Assembly: GCF_030651625.1 (NCBI RefSeq) | Contig: NZ_JAUSCF010000010.1 | Location: forward strand, 1-64,000 | Source of the DNA: Hydrogenophaga sp. | GTDB taxonomy: Bacteria > Pseudomonadota > Gammaproteobacteria > Burkholderiales > Burkholderiaceae_C | Length of the DNA: 64,000 nucleotides | Reading direction: 5' to 3' | Part shown: in pieces, positions 8,925 through 18,464 of the stretch | How the letters are laid out: each line of letters opens with the position of its first letter | How positions within the stretch are numbered: position 1 is the stretch's first letter | The notes under the pieces: model-generated | The model's input: only the letters and a program-made list of their open reading frames with translations | Told to the model about the DNA's origin: nothing | Databases searched by the model: none | Translations under genes and position numbers: made by a program

Positions 8925-9096
8925 TGGCACTTCCATGAGGCTGGGGGCCTGGGCCAGCGGACCCCAAGCCGAAGGTTCTGAGTGACACCCGCTGTTCCGG
9001 GGATGGTTATTCTGGTTGAGTGCGCTGCACCATCAAAGTTCTGGTGCAGTCGGAAATCCTGCTGAACATACCAACGCTGAACGAATCAGATCCTGT

Positions 9097-9528
9097 TCAC
9101 TTGAATTTGGCACGTGCTTCACGGAGTCGCGCGTCAAGGTAAGCGCCGTAGAAATCGGGCAGGGCCATCCCCACCAGGCGCTCGGCAACCTCTTGACCCC
9201 GGGCATCAAAAAACAGCACGGTCGGAGTGAATCGTGCTTTCCATGTGCGTGCCTGTTCGGCCGGGGAAGTGAGCTCACCTTCGAAATTCTGGAGATTGCG
9301 GCGCTTGTCCAATACATCGATCTGCACTGCCTCAATCTCACCCGAGATAAACATGGGCAAGAGGTAGTGGTTGCGCACCACTTCGCAGTAGGGGCAGCCC
9401 TCGAGCGTTGTCATCACCACCAGCGGCTGCCCCTTGCCAGCGGCGCGACTCGCTGCAGCTTTCAACGAAGTAGGCAAGGGCAAGGCCGATGGCTTGGGCC
9501 TGGCTACGGTGGATGCTTGTTCTGTCAT
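9097..9528 (-). CDS. Thioredoxin-fold protein (CPYC active site), probably cytoplasmic
   Basis: Encodes 143 residues from ATG 9528. The active site is TTLEGCPYCEVVRNHYL (Cys45, Cys48), followed by RFTPTVLFFDARGQEVAERLVG with the cis-Pro of thioredoxin folds. No signal peptide is visible; the frame extends upstream to 9609, but that would overlap the CoA-transferase gene. CPYC is a glutaredoxin-type dipeptide, yet the length and cis-Pro region resemble SoxW/DsbD-gamma-like thioredoxins. The gene could be cotranscribed with the upstream CoA-transferase (47-bp gap). The role is not assignable from sequence alone. Confidence 0.82.
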   Translation of the reverse strand: MTEQASTVARPKPSALPLPTSLKAAASRAAGKGQPLVVMTTLEGCPYCEVVRNHYLLPMFISGEIEAVQIDVLDKRRNLQNFEGELTSPAEQARTWKARFTPTVLFFDARGQEVAERLVGMALPDFYGAYLDARLREARAKFK

Positions 9529-9575
9529 GGCGGGTATGGGTGGTGTGTCGGGTGTGAAACTGCGGTGCAATCCGG

Positions 9576-10841
9576 TCAGATCGCGCCGCGCTTGCGAAGC
9601 TCCGAACATCGCGCCTCAGACGCGTCGAGCCAGTCGGCCAGCACTTCACCGGTATGCTGACCCAGCAGCGGCGGCGGAAGGTCGGAACGCACGGGCGTGC
9701 CGCTGAGCTTCATCGGACTGGCGACCAGATCCACGGTATCGGCCAGGGGGTGGGTCCAACGCTGCACCATCTCCCGTGACACGACGTGTTGGTCGGCAAA
9801 AACTTCGGCCAGGTTGTTGATGGGTCCACAGGGTACTTTTGCAGCTTCCAGCGCGGACAGCCAGTCGGCCTTGGTCGTCTTTTTCAGAATGGCCTCCAGC
9901 AGCGGTACGAGCACAGTCCGGTTTCGCACCCGGTTCTGGTTGCGCGCGAAGCGCTCATCCATGGCCAGTTCGGTGTGCCCTGCCACTTCACAGAACTTCG
10001 CAAACTGGCTGTCGTTGCCCACTGCCAGGATGATGTGCTGGGCCTGCCCAGCGGCGTCGGGTGCCACCTCAAACACCTGGTAGGGCACGATGTTGGCGTG
10101 GGCATTGCCGGCCCGGCCGGGCACCTTGCCGTCTTCCTTGCCGCGCACGAGGTAGTTGGCGCCGAGGTTGGCGAGCATCGCGACCTGGGTGTCGAGCAGG
10201 GCCATGTCGATGTGCTGCCCTTGGCCTGTGCGTTCAGCGTGCCGCAGAGCAGCCTGAATCGCCACGGTGGCGTAAAGGCCGGTGAACAGATCCGCCACGG
10301 CCACGCCCACTTTCTGAGGACCACCCCCGGGCAAGTCGTCGCGCTCGCCAGTCACGCTCATCAGACCACCCATGGCCTGGATGGCGAAGTCGTAGCCGGC
10401 GCGGTCCTTGTAGGGGCCGGTCTGCCCGAAGCCGGTGATCGAACAGTACACCAGGCTGGGGTTGATGGCACTCAGTGTGGCGTAGTCGAGGCCGTACCGG
10501 GCCATGTCGCCCACCTTGTAGTTCTCGACGAACACCTGTGCGTGCCGGACCATTTCACGGATCAGCGCCTGGCCCTCCGGGTTGGCGATGTCACAGGTGA
10601 TGGAGCGTTTGTTGCGGTTGGCGCCCAGGTAATAGGCGGCTTCAGCGGTGTCGTCGCCATCGCGACCGCGCAAAAAGGGCGGCCCCCAGCCGCGCGTATC
10701 GTCACCACCGGGATGGCTGGGGCCAGGCGGGCGCTCAACCTTGACCACGTCGGCGCCGAGATCGGCCAGAGTTTGCGTGCACCACGGGCCGGCCAGGACG
10801 CGCGACAAATCGAGTATGCGGATACCATCCAGAGCGTTCAT
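9576..10841 (-). CDS. Family III (CaiB/BaiF-type) CoA-transferase
   Basis: Encodes 421 residues from ATG 10841. Hallmarks are GIRILDLSRVLAGPWCTQTLADLGADVVKVE at the N-terminus, the KRSITCDI segment, and RAGYDFAIQAMGG, whose Asp151 is the expected catalytic nucleophile that forms the aspartyl-CoA intermediate in this family. It moves CoA between carboxylic acids; the acceptor (formyl, succinyl, carnitine, aromatic acids) cannot be read from the sequence. Upstream in-frame codons to 10907 lack family similarity. It diverges from the lipoprotein gene at 10919. Confidence 0.92.
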   Translation of the reverse strand: MNALDGIRILDLSRVLAGPWCTQTLADLGADVVKVERPPGPSHPGGDDTRGWGPPFLRGRDGDDTAEAAYYLGANRNKRSITCDIANPEGQALIREMVRHAQVFVENYKVGDMARYGLDYATLSAINPSLVYCSITGFGQTGPYKDRAGYDFAIQAMGGLMSVTGERDDLPGGGPQKVGVAVADLFTGLYATVAIQAALRHAERTGQGQHIDMALLDTQVAMLANLGANYLVRGKEDGKVPGRAGNAHANIVPYQVFEVAPDAAGQAQHIILAVGNDSQFAKFCEVAGHTELAMDERFARNQNRVRNRTVLVPLLEAILKKTTKADWLSALEAAKVPCGPINNLAEVFADQHVVSREMVQRWTHPLADTVDLVASPMKLSGTPVRSDLPPPLLGQHTGEVLADWLDASEARCSELRKRGAI

Positions 10842-10918
10842 CCCCCGATTGTGCTCGACGTGGCCCCAAATGGTGGTCGCCCATGCCGAGTCGCTTGCCC
10901 GTTGCATCCCCGAGCCCT

Positions 10919-11485
10919 ATGCATTCCAGATCCTTTGGTCCGGTCCGTCCTTCACGCGCGCTTGCCGCCACTTTTCCTGTCGTCATGGGTTTGTTGTTGC
11001 TCGGAGCCTGCAGCCCCACCTTCAACTGGCGTGACCTGCGCCCGAACGGAACACCCCTGCAGGCGCTCATGCCGTGCAAGCCTGAACTGGTAGAGCGCAC
11101 AGTACCGCTGGCCGGAGCGCCCACCCGGATGCACATGCACAACTGCGAAGCGGGAGGGCGAACGTTCGTTGTGGCCTGGGCAGATGTGACCGGGGAAGCA
11201 CGCGTGCCCGAGATACTCGCAGGTTGGCGTGCCGGGTCCCTGGCGGCGATCCGGGTGGACCCGGCCACCGCAAGCGACGTGAACACCGAGTGGCCTGTAC
11301 AAGTGAAAGGTGCACAGCATCTGCTGGGCCTTCAAGCCACAGGACAAGACCCGCAGGGCAAGACCACGCAAATACGGGGTGCCTATTTCGCCAAAGGCAC
11401 ACAGGTCTTTCAGGCTGCGGTTTACGGCCCGACGCTTCCGGATGAGGCGTTGACCCCGTTCTTTGAGGGGCTTCGGCTGCCATGA
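10919..11485 (+). CDS. Hypothetical lipoprotein
   Basis: Encodes 188 residues from ATG 10919 (an in-frame ATG at 10883 is the alternative). A lipoprotein signal peptide ends in lipobox LLGAC (Cys31). The mature part has scattered beta-strand-like segments (RTFVVAWADVTG; TQVFQAAVYGP) and no motif I recognise. It is probably anchored in the outer membrane. The stop overlaps the MFS gene start by four bases (ATGA), so the two are translationally coupled; a link to the transporter is inference. Confidence 0.75.
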   Translation: MHSRSFGPVRPSRALAATFPVVMGLLLLGACSPTFNWRDLRPNGTPLQALMPCKPELVERTVPLAGAPTRMHMHNCEAGGRTFVVAWADVTGEARVPEILAGWRAGSLAAIRVDPATASDVNTEWPVQVKGAQHLLGLQATGQDPQGKTTQIRGAYFAKGTQVFQAAVYGPTLPDEALTPFFEGLRLP

Positions 11486-12828
11486 AGTCGGATGACAAGA
11501 CAGACGACCAGCGCAGCGTACGTCAGGGCGCACCAGCCCCAGAGCGACGAACAGTGGGTGCCTCAACACCCATGGCCACACCGGCCAGTGGTGAACAGCT
11601 TGCACCCAATGCCGCCGTCATTGTGTTCCTGGCTTTTGCGCTCGCCTATTTCCTGTCGGCGCTGGTCCGTGCCATCACCGCCACCCTGTCGCCCACGCTC
11701 AGTGTTGAGCTCTCGCTCAATGCCAGCGATCTGGGCTTGCTGGCAGGGGGCTATTTTTTTGGATTTGCGCTGACCCAGTTGCCACTGGGCAACTGGCTGG
11801 ACCGGCACGGACCGCGCAAGGTGATTCTCGGTTTTCTTTCGGTCGCTGTATTGGGTTGCGCAGCCTTCGCCATGGCCAACAGTTTCGCGGGGCTGTTGGC
11901 AGCACGCGTGCTCACCGGCATGGGGGTCAGCGCCTGTCTCATGGCACCACTGACCGGCTACCGGCGCTGGTTGAACCCGGCCACGCAGTTGCGCGCCAAC
12001 TCCTGGATGCTGATGACCGGTTCGCTGGGCATGGTGGCGGCGACGCTGCCGGTGCAGTGGCTCATGCCCATGACCGGGTGGCGCGGTCTGTTCTGGGCAC
12101 TGGCCGTGTTGATCGGTTTTTCCATGGTGGCCATTGCCGTCGCTGTGCCTGCGTGGCGCACCTCCGGCGCCACGCCCGGCTCCGACACTGAGCCTCCTGC
12201 TGCGTCATCGAAGGGATATGGCCTGATCTGGCGCCATCCCTATTTCCGCCAGATGCTGCCCATCGGTTTTGTCAATTACGGGGGCATGGTGGCGGTGCAG
12301 ACCCTCTGGGCAGGCCCCTGGATGGTGAACGTGGCCGGCTACTCGGCCCAGCAGGCGGCAGCGGGACTGTTCGGCATCAACCTGTCCATGCTCACGGCCT
12401 TCTGGCTGTGGGGCGTGATCAATCCCCGACTGGCGCGGCGAGGGCTGGCGCCGGAGCGCCTGATCGCCTGGGGTCTGCCCTTGAGCTTCGGCGTGCTCTT
12501 GTCCATCGTGTGGTTGGGCGAGGGAGCGGGGTGGCTCTTGTGGGCGCTGTTTTGCGTCAGCAGCACATTTGTGGCGCTGTCGCAGCCCGCCGTGGCCTTG
12601 GCTTTGCCGGCCGAAGCGGCCGGGCGGGCGCTCTCGGCTTTCAACCTCGCGATCTTTGCCGGTGTTTTTGTGGTGCAGTGGGGCATCGGTCTGCTGATCG
12701 ATGCGCTCGCACTCCTGGGCTGGAGCGAGCCAGCGCAGTATCGGGGGGCCGTGGCCATCTTTGGGTTCTGTTGTGTGCTTGCTTACCTGGGTTTTCTTCG
12801 CGCCTACCGGCAGCGTGCGCACGCATAG
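11482..12828 (+). CDS. MFS transporter
   Basis: Encodes 448 residues with about 12 hydrophobic segments after a ~45-residue hydrophilic start. The loop 2-3 motif A of the major facilitator superfamily is present as GNWLDRHGPRKVIL, and RVLTGMGVSACLMAP lies in helix 4/5. It is an inner-membrane secondary carrier with unknown substrate; overall it looks like the nitrate/sugar-phosphate-type MFS or generic drug-type families. Translation is coupled to the upstream lipoprotein gene. No adjacent regulator hints at a substrate. Confidence 0.9.
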   Translation: MKSDDKTDDQRSVRQGAPAPERRTVGASTPMATPASGEQLAPNAAVIVFLAFALAYFLSALVRAITATLSPTLSVELSLNASDLGLLAGGYFFGFALTQLPLGNWLDRHGPRKVILGFLSVAVLGCAAFAMANSFAGLLAARVLTGMGVSACLMAPLTGYRRWLNPATQLRANSWMLMTGSLGMVAATLPVQWLMPMTGWRGLFWALAVLIGFSMVAIAVAVPAWRTSGATPGSDTEPPAASSKGYGLIWRHPYFRQMLPIGFVNYGGMVAVQTLWAGPWMVNVAGYSAQQAAAGLFGINLSMLTAFWLWGVINPRLARRGLAPERLIAWGLPLSFGVLLSIVWLGEGAGWLLWALFCVSSTFVALSQPAVALALPAEAAGRALSAFNLAIFAGVFVVQWGIGLLIDALALLGWSEPAQYRGAVAIFGFCCVLAYLGFLRAYRQRAHA

Positions 12829-12993
12829 GCAAAAAAATGCCCTTCCATTGCATCGGTCCTCACGCCATTGGCTGCATTCCTGGTCGTGCTTCAGTGAGGA
12901 AATGCCGGTCTGGCGAAAGTATTGAGTTGGTCTGCGACAGCTGCGTGTACGGCCGGGGTGTTGAAGAGCATCCCTTGCCCTAAACTCACGCCC

Positions 12994-13440
12994 ATGAACG
13001 GCATCTTCATCATTGCCCACGCGCCGCTGGCTTCGGCCTTGCGCCAATGCGTGCTGCATGTGTTTCCGGACGCGACCGATGCGGTGATCGCACTCGATGT
13101 TCAACCCAACATGCCCCCCGAAGAAACGCTGGCTCAGGCGCGCGCCATGATGCGCCAGTCCACCTCGCCGCAAGCCCTGGTCGTGACCGACGTGTTCGGT
13201 GCCACGCCCTGCAATGTGGCGCAGAAGCTGGTCGATGGGGTGCGATCCAAGCTCATTGCAGGGGTGAACCTGCCCATGTTGCTGCGCACGGTGTCGTACC
13301 GTCACGAATCGCTGGACGCGCTGGTTTCGCGCGCGATGATTGGTGCCACCCAGGGCGTGATCCAGGTGGCCGTTACCGCACCTCAGAACCAGGCCCGACG
13401 AGCCACCCATGATCAAGACCACCGTGACCATCAGCAATAA
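12994..13440 (+). CDS. PTS system EIIA component, mannose family
   Basis: Encodes 148 residues starting MNGIFIIAHAPLASALRQCV. His9 in IIAHAPLA is the phosphorylation site of EIIA-Man domains, and ALVVTDVFGATPCNVAQKL is the family's second conserved block. No EIIB, EIIC or EIID is present here. In Burkholderiales this EIIA-HPr-EI trio is considered a regulatory phosphorelay, from family knowledge. The last 32 bases overlap ptsH. The in-frame extension up to 12922 is unlikely because the start motif of the family is at 12994. Confidence 0.93.
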   Translation: MNGIFIIAHAPLASALRQCVLHVFPDATDAVIALDVQPNMPPEETLAQARAMMRQSTSPQALVVTDVFGATPCNVAQKLVDGVRSKLIAGVNLPMLLRTVSYRHESLDALVSRAMIGATQGVIQVAVTAPQNQARRATHDQDHRDHQQ

Positions 13441-13678
13441 GCTGGGGCTGCATGCACGCGCCTCGGCCAAACTCACCAAACTCGCTGGCAGCTTCGCCAG
13501 CGAGGTCTGGATGTCGCGCGGCGATCGCCGCGTCAACGCCAAGAGCATCATGGGCGTCATGATGCTCGCTGCCGGTATGGGCAGCACGGTCGAAGTGGAG
13601 ACCACGGGTCCTGACGAGCAGGTCGCCATGGACGCACTGATCGCACTCATCAACGACAGGTTCGGCGAAGGAGAGTGA
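13409..13678 (+). CDS. ptsH: Phosphocarrier protein HPr
   Basis: Encodes 89 residues. His15 in NKLGLHARASAKL is the EI-dependent phosphorylation site. Ser46 in AKSIMGVMML is the HPr kinase/phosphorylase site, suggesting control by an HprK encoded elsewhere. HPr transfers phosphate from EI to the EIIA domain. It overlaps the EIIA gene by 32 bases in a different frame, and ptsI follows after 94 bases. Confidence 0.97.
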   Translation: MIKTTVTISNKLGLHARASAKLTKLAGSFASEVWMSRGDRRVNAKSIMGVMMLAAGMGSTVEVETTGPDEQVAMDALIALINDRFGEGE

Positions 13679-13772
13679 GTGTGATCGCGCCGACCTTTTC
13701 CGAAGGCGCCACACGCGCCACCATTCCTGGTCGTGTGCTGAGCGGGTGCCGTTACGCACCAGAGGTCAGGCC

Positions 13773-15536
13773 ATGACGTTTGTCGTTCACGGACTCGCGG
13801 TATCGCGTGGCGTGGCGATCGGGCGCGCGGTCATCGTCTCGTCCAGTCGCCTGGATGTGGCGCACTACTTCGTGCCGGCCGACCAGTGCCTGGTCGAGAT
13901 TGAACGCCTGCGGGCTGCGCGCAATGCCGTGGCCGAAGAGATCGGGCGTGTGCAGCAGGGTCTTCATGAACTGGGGTCGAACGACGCCCATCCCGAACTC
14001 ACTGCCTTGCTTGACGTGCACCTGATGCTGCTGCAGGACGAACAGCTGATCAGCGGCGTCAAGCACTGGATTCTGGAGCGCCACTACAACGCCGAGTGGG
14101 CACTGACCGCGCAACTGGAGATCATTGCCCGCCAGTTCGACGAAATGGAAGACCCCTACCTGAGGGAGCGCAAGGCCGATCTCGAGCAGGTGGTGGAGCG
14201 CATGCTGCGGACCATGCGCGGCGTGGCATCACCGGTGGTCGCTCCGCCTGTGAAAGGTGCCGGCCCGCAGGCTCTTGCGGACGCAGTGGACGACATTCCC
14301 CTTGTGCTGATCGCACACGACCTTTCTCCTGCCGACATGCTGCAGTTCAAGCAAAGCGTGTTCACCGGTTTCGTGACCGATGTCGGTGGCAAGACCAGCC
14401 ACACCGCCATCGTCGCCCGCAGCATGGACATACCCGCCGTGGTCGGTGCGCGGTCGGCCAGCCAGGTGATCCGGCAGGATGACTGGGTCATCATTGATGG
14501 CGACGCGGGTGTCGTTGTGATCGATCCATCCCCCGTGCTGCTGGCAGAGTATGGTGCCAAACAGCGTCAGGGCGAGGTCGAGCGTGAACGACTTTCTCGA
14601 TTGAAGAACACACCGGCCGTCACGCTGGACGGGCAAAAAATCGAACTGCTGGCCAACATCGAACAACCCGAAGACGCCGTGGGCGCACTCAAGGCCGGCG
14701 CTGTGGGCGTGGGCCTTTTTCGCAGCGAATTCCTGTTCATGGGTCGCAATGGCAAGCTGCCCGACGAAGAAGAGCAGTACCAGGCCTACCGCCGCGCGGC
14801 CGAGGGCATGCAGGGGCTGCCCGTGACCATCCGGACCGTGGACGTGGGCGCCGACAAACCGCTGGACCGAAGCACAAGGCCCGCTGACGATCACCTCAAT
14901 CCGTCACTGGGGTTGCGTGCCATTCGCTGGAGCCTGGCCGAACCCGCCATGTTCCTGGTGCAGTTGCGCGCCATCCTCCGGGCAGCGGCACACGGTTCGG
15001 TCAACCTGCTGATACCCATGCTGGCGCACGCCGGTGAGATTCGCCAGACCCTGGCCCTGGTGGACAAGGCCCGCGAACAGCTGGACGCGCGTGGCATGGT
15101 TTATGGCCCGTTGCGCATGGGTGCCATGATCGAGGTGCCCGCCGCCGCGCTCACCGTCCCCTTGTTTCTGAGACATTTCGACTTCCTGTCCATCGGCACC
15201 AACGATCTGATCCAGTACACGCTGGCCATCGATCGCGCCGACGAAGCGGTCTCCCATCTCTATGACCCGGTGCATCCGGCCGTGTTGCAACTCATCGCCG
15301 GCACCATTGCGCAATGCCAAGCGTGGGACAAGAGCGTGAGTGTGTGCGGCGAGATGGCGGGCGACGTCACGATGACGCGCCTGCTGCTGGGGCTGGGCCT
15401 GCGGAGTTTTTCCATGCACCCCTCGCAGATTCTGGCCGTCAAGCAGCAGATTCTGCGTTGCGACACGTCTAGGCTGCAGGCGTGGGCGCAGAATGTGTTG
15501 TCTGCGGATGACCCTGCCGCCCTGATGACAGACTGA
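13773..15536 (+). CDS. ptsI: Phosphoenolpyruvate-protein phosphotransferase (enzyme I)
   Basis: Encodes 587 residues from ATG 13773, matching the family start (MTFVVHGLAVSRGVAIGRA). The phosphohistidine motif is GGKTSHTAIVARSMDIPAVVG (His210). The PEP-binding barrel carries LFRSEFLFMGR, the metal/PEP segment GTNDLIQYTLAIDRAD, and the catalytic-cysteine motif VCGEMAGD. It autophosphorylates with PEP and phosphorylates HPr. With the adjacent HPr and EIIA it makes a permease-less PTS branch. Confidence 0.97.
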   Translation: MTFVVHGLAVSRGVAIGRAVIVSSSRLDVAHYFVPADQCLVEIERLRAARNAVAEEIGRVQQGLHELGSNDAHPELTALLDVHLMLLQDEQLISGVKHWILERHYNAEWALTAQLEIIARQFDEMEDPYLRERKADLEQVVERMLRTMRGVASPVVAPPVKGAGPQALADAVDDIPLVLIAHDLSPADMLQFKQSVFTGFVTDVGGKTSHTAIVARSMDIPAVVGARSASQVIRQDDWVIIDGDAGVVVIDPSPVLLAEYGAKQRQGEVERERLSRLKNTPAVTLDGQKIELLANIEQPEDAVGALKAGAVGVGLFRSEFLFMGRNGKLPDEEEQYQAYRRAAEGMQGLPVTIRTVDVGADKPLDRSTRPADDHLNPSLGLRAIRWSLAEPAMFLVQLRAILRAAAHGSVNLLIPMLAHAGEIRQTLALVDKAREQLDARGMVYGPLRMGAMIEVPAAALTVPLFLRHFDFLSIGTNDLIQYTLAIDRADEAVSHLYDPVHPAVLQLIAGTIAQCQAWDKSVSVCGEMAGDVTMTRLLLGLGLRSFSMHPSQILAVKQQILRCDTSRLQAWAQNVLSADDPAALMTD

Positions 15537-15599
15537 TCTCGAGGTGGCCTGAGCGGTTTTGACAAGCGCCCTCTCAATCCAGGTCAGTTGAGCGTGACT

Positions 15600-16457
15600 T
15601 CAGGCAGAAACCGAGCGACCCTTGAAGGTCGCCATCACCGCAGCGGCGATGATCATCACCGCACCCAGCACCACCGACACACTGGGCGTTTCTTCCCGCA
15701 TCCACAACAGCGTGAGCGTGGACAGCAGCGGCGTCAGAAAGCTCAAAACGCCGATCTGTCGCGCGTCGCCTCGCTTGAGCGCCGCGTCCCAAAGAAAAAA
15801 CGCACCGCCCAGCGGACCCAGCCCCAGCAAGGCGATGAGGACACCGTCCCGCATTGACAGCGTGGTGGCGGGTTCCAGCCAGGCATGGCACAGCAGCGAC
15901 AACAGGCCCGATGCCAGCGCAAAGCTGCCGATGGCGGCCGTGGGAAAGCGCCGTACGCGCTGGGTCAGCAGTGAATAGCTGGCCCAGATGAAGGCCGAAC
16001 CCAGCGCGGGCAGATAGCCCCAGGCCCAGACCACCCCATAACCGCCGTCCGAGCGTCCACCCAGAATGGCCAGCGCGGCCCCGGCAAAACCCATCAAGGC
16101 CGCCAGCAGGTGTCGCGCGGTGAGGGACACGCCGGGCAGAAACAGCGGTGCCATCACCACGATGCCCAGTGGCCAGAGGTAGTTGACCAGGTTCGCCTGT
16201 ACCGGTGGCGCATGGCGCAGCGCGATGAACAGCAGGAAGTGAAAACCAAACAGGCCATAGATGCCAAGAGCGAGCGTGGGCAACGGCACTCGCCACTGGC
16301 GCAGGTCGAACCGGGACAGGGGCAGAGCGATCAGGCTGCCCGCGAGCAGCGCCAGTCCCGTGAGCAGAAAGGCGGGAACATGCGACAGGGACACGCCAAG
16401 CGCGGCGAGCGATGCCCAGAGCACGATGGCGCTCAGGGCGAAGAGGTTGGCGTTCAT
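15600..16457 (-). CDS. DMT-superfamily exporter (EamA domains; YddG-like)
   Basis: Encodes 285 residues with about ten hydrophobic segments arranged as two EamA repeats. The N-terminus MNANLFALSAIVLWASLAALGV and the second-repeat GYLPALGSAFIWASYSLLTQR resemble aromatic-amino-acid exporters of the YddG type, though substrate cannot be fixed by eye. It is an inner-membrane protein. The gene is convergent with ptsI (63-bp gap), and 452 bases of apparently non-coding sequence lie upstream. Confidence 0.88.
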   Translation of the reverse strand: MNANLFALSAIVLWASLAALGVSLSHVPAFLLTGLALLAGSLIALPLSRFDLRQWRVPLPTLALGIYGLFGFHFLLFIALRHAPPVQANLVNYLWPLGIVVMAPLFLPGVSLTARHLLAALMGFAGAALAILGGRSDGGYGVVWAWGYLPALGSAFIWASYSLLTQRVRRFPTAAIGSFALASGLLSLLCHAWLEPATTLSMRDGVLIALLGLGPLGGAFFLWDAALKRGDARQIGVLSFLTPLLSTLTLLWMREETPSVSVVLGAVMIIAAAVMATFKGRSVSA

Positions 16458-16909
16458 GAAAGAGCCATCGGAAACATGGATTGACGAAGCATGAGGCTGC
16501 AGATTTGCTACGGAAGAGGTGGGCAGATCCCGTGCCTCAATGAAACCCTGGGCAACATCTCAACAAACCCGGAAGGACGGCATGGGGGCCAGCCGCCGAC
16601 GGCGTGCACATTGCACTGCAGAAAGTGCCGCCCGCAATGGCCATCGGCGTCGGGCAGCGCTGCCCGGGCTGCATGGGTTTTCACGTCACGGTACTGCATC
16701 GGCAGGAATGTACACGGGCCGAGTTGAAGGACAGGCGCTCAGTGTGCGACTGCATGGGTGGTGGCCCGGCACCGTTGTACGGTGCTGTGGCCCCTTCCGA
16801 AAGGTCTGGCTTCTTGCTACATTGGCCTGAAGAAAGGGATGTGGTTGGGAGCGTCCGATGCACCGGTCGTCTTCTGCATCCCACCCGGGTTTCTTTGACG
16901 GGGAGTCGC
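16458..16909. other. Intergenic region, no gene recognised
   Basis: These 452 bases separate the divergent EamA-family exporter and DUF4124 genes. Short open frames exist on both strands, but none has a recognisable start, protein motif or partner. No strong promoter hexamer pair or terminator stood out. It presumably holds the promoters of both flanking genes. Confidence 0.5.
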
Positions 16910-17389
16910 ATGCGCACACGAAGTTGCCTGCTCTTGGTTCTCTTCTTGGGGCTTGGACAAACGCAAGCTTCCGACATCTACCGCTGGGTCGATGAGAGCG
17001 GTCGCACGCACCTGTCCGACGTGGTTCCAGACAGATACAAGGACACTGCCACCCGCATTGATTCCCGGCAATACGAATTGACGCCAGAACAGCAGCGAGA
17101 GGCCGAACAGCGAGTGGATCTTGAAAAGGCACGCGCCCGGGACGACAAAGTCGCGCCATCGGCAGTGCAGGAGGCCCCAGCTCCTCCGCTTTCGACGCCG
17201 CCGGTCAAGCGACCTGTTGAACGCGTGACCGCCTCTTCAGATTGCGCAACCAGGTGGCGCCTGTACCGCGAAAGTGAGGCGTGTTTTGGTCCTTTTCGAA
17301 CCGTGGGGGGAGGCATCAAGCCGGAAGCCTTCGATCACTGCAATGAGATCGCCAGCCCCGAGGGCCAGTGCGGGCCCTACAGAGACTGA
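16910..17389 (+). CDS. DUF4124 domain-containing exported protein
   Basis: Encodes 159 residues from ATG 16910, preceded by a GGGGAG site; the frame is open much further upstream without coding character. A signal peptide (MRTRSCLLLVLFLGLGQTQA) is followed at once by SDIYRWVDESGRTHLSDVVP, the DUF4124 signature. The middle is polar and coiled-coil-like (QQREAEQRVDLEKARARDD), then Pro-rich, and the end has four cysteines (DCATRWRLY, EACFGP, DHCNE, GQCGP) that may form disulfides. Periplasmic location is likely; function is unknown. Confidence 0.85.
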   Translation: MRTRSCLLLVLFLGLGQTQASDIYRWVDESGRTHLSDVVPDRYKDTATRIDSRQYELTPEQQREAEQRVDLEKARARDDKVAPSAVQEAPAPPLSTPPVKRPVERVTASSDCATRWRLYRESEACFGPFRTVGGGIKPEAFDHCNEIASPEGQCGPYRD

Positions 17390-17404
17390 AGAGAGTCAAC
17401 CAGA

Positions 17405-18436
17405 TCAGCTTTTCCCCGCTGCCGCCAACACCCCGTGCGCCTGCTGGTCGGCGTGGTAGCTGCTTCGTACCATCGCGCCCACGGCGGCGTGGGTGAATCC
17501 CATTTCGTAGGCTTTGGTCTCGAACATCTTGAAGGTGTCCGGGTGCACATAGCGGCGCACCGGGAGGTGGTGGCCGCTGGGAGCCAGATACTGGCCAATG
17601 GTGAGCATGTCGATGCCATGCGCGCGCATGTCCCGCATCACCTGCAGGATCTCTTCGTCGGTCTCGCCCAGGCCCACCATCAGGCCACTTTTGGTGGGCA
17701 CATTCGGGAACAAGGCCTTGAATTTCTTGAGCAGGTTCAGGCTGAAGGCGTAGTCGGAGCCCGGGCGCGCTTCCTTGTAGAGGCGCGGCGCGGTTTCCAG
17801 ATTGTGGTTCATCACGTCGGGTGGCGCGGCCTTCAGGATCTCCAGGGCGCGTTCATCACGGCCGCGGAAGTCGGGCACCAGCACCTCGATCTGCGTGCCG
17901 GGTGAGAGCTCGCGCGTCCTGCGAATGCATTCCACGAAATGGCCCGCGCCGCCGTCGCGCAGGTCGTCGCGGTCAACGCTGGTGATCACCACGTACTTGA
18001 GCTTGAGCGCGGCAATGGTCTTGGCCAGGTTCTCGGGTTCGTTCACGTCCAGCGGGTCCGGGCGGCCATGGCCCACGTCGCAGAACGGGCAGCGGCGGGT
18101 GCACTTGTCGCCCATGATCATGAAAGTCGCCGTGCCCTTGCCAAAACATTCACCGATGTTGGGGCAACTGGCCTCCTCACACACCGTGACCAGTTTGTTG
18201 GCGCGCAGGATGTCCTTGATTTCGTAGAAGCGGGTGCTGGGGCTGCCTGCCTTCACGCGGATCCAGTCCGGTTTCTTCAGCGTCTCGGCAGGCACGATCT
18301 TGATCGGAATGCGCGAGGTCTTGGCCTGGCTCTTCTGTTTGGCAGAGGCGTCGTAGGTTGCGGCCGGCTGGGCTGCGCGAACGGTGTCTGCGGCCGCAGG
18401 GTGGTCGGTGGCCAGAGAAGAGTCTGTGCGGGTCAT
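17405..18436 (-). CDS. lipA: Lipoyl synthase
   Basis: Encodes 343 residues from ATG 18436 (an earlier in-frame ATG at 18487 would overlap lipB). This radical-SAM enzyme inserts two sulfurs into octanoyl-protein. The auxiliary-cluster motif [12 protein letters not shown] (Cys86, 91, 97) and the radical-SAM motif CTRRCPFC (Cys112, 116, 119) are both intact, and the C-terminus has the conserved SSYHADQQ. An Ala-rich N-terminal extension of ~40 residues precedes the domain. lipB is just upstream on the same strand, giving the lipB-lipA order for making lipoate on 2-oxoacid dehydrogenases and GcvH. Confidence 0.97.
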   Translation of the reverse strand: MTRTDSSLATDHPAAADTVRAAQPAATYDASAKQKSQAKTSRIPIKIVPAETLKKPDWIRVKAGSPSTRFYEIKDILRANKLVTVCEEASCPNIGECFGKGTATFMIMGDKCTRRCPFCDVGHGRPDPLDVNEPENLAKTIAALKLKYVVITSVDRDDLRDGGAGHFVECIRRTRELSPGTQIEVLVPDFRGRDERALEILKAAPPDVMNHNLETAPRLYKEARPGSDYAFSLNLLKKFKALFPNVPTKSGLMVGLGETDEEILQVMRDMRAHGIDMLTIGQYLAPSGHHLPVRRYVHPDTFKMFETKAYEMGFTHAAVGAMVRSSYHADQQAHGVLAAAGKS

Positions 18437-18464
18437 GGCAGGAGCGCCGGTGGCGCTGGTTGGA

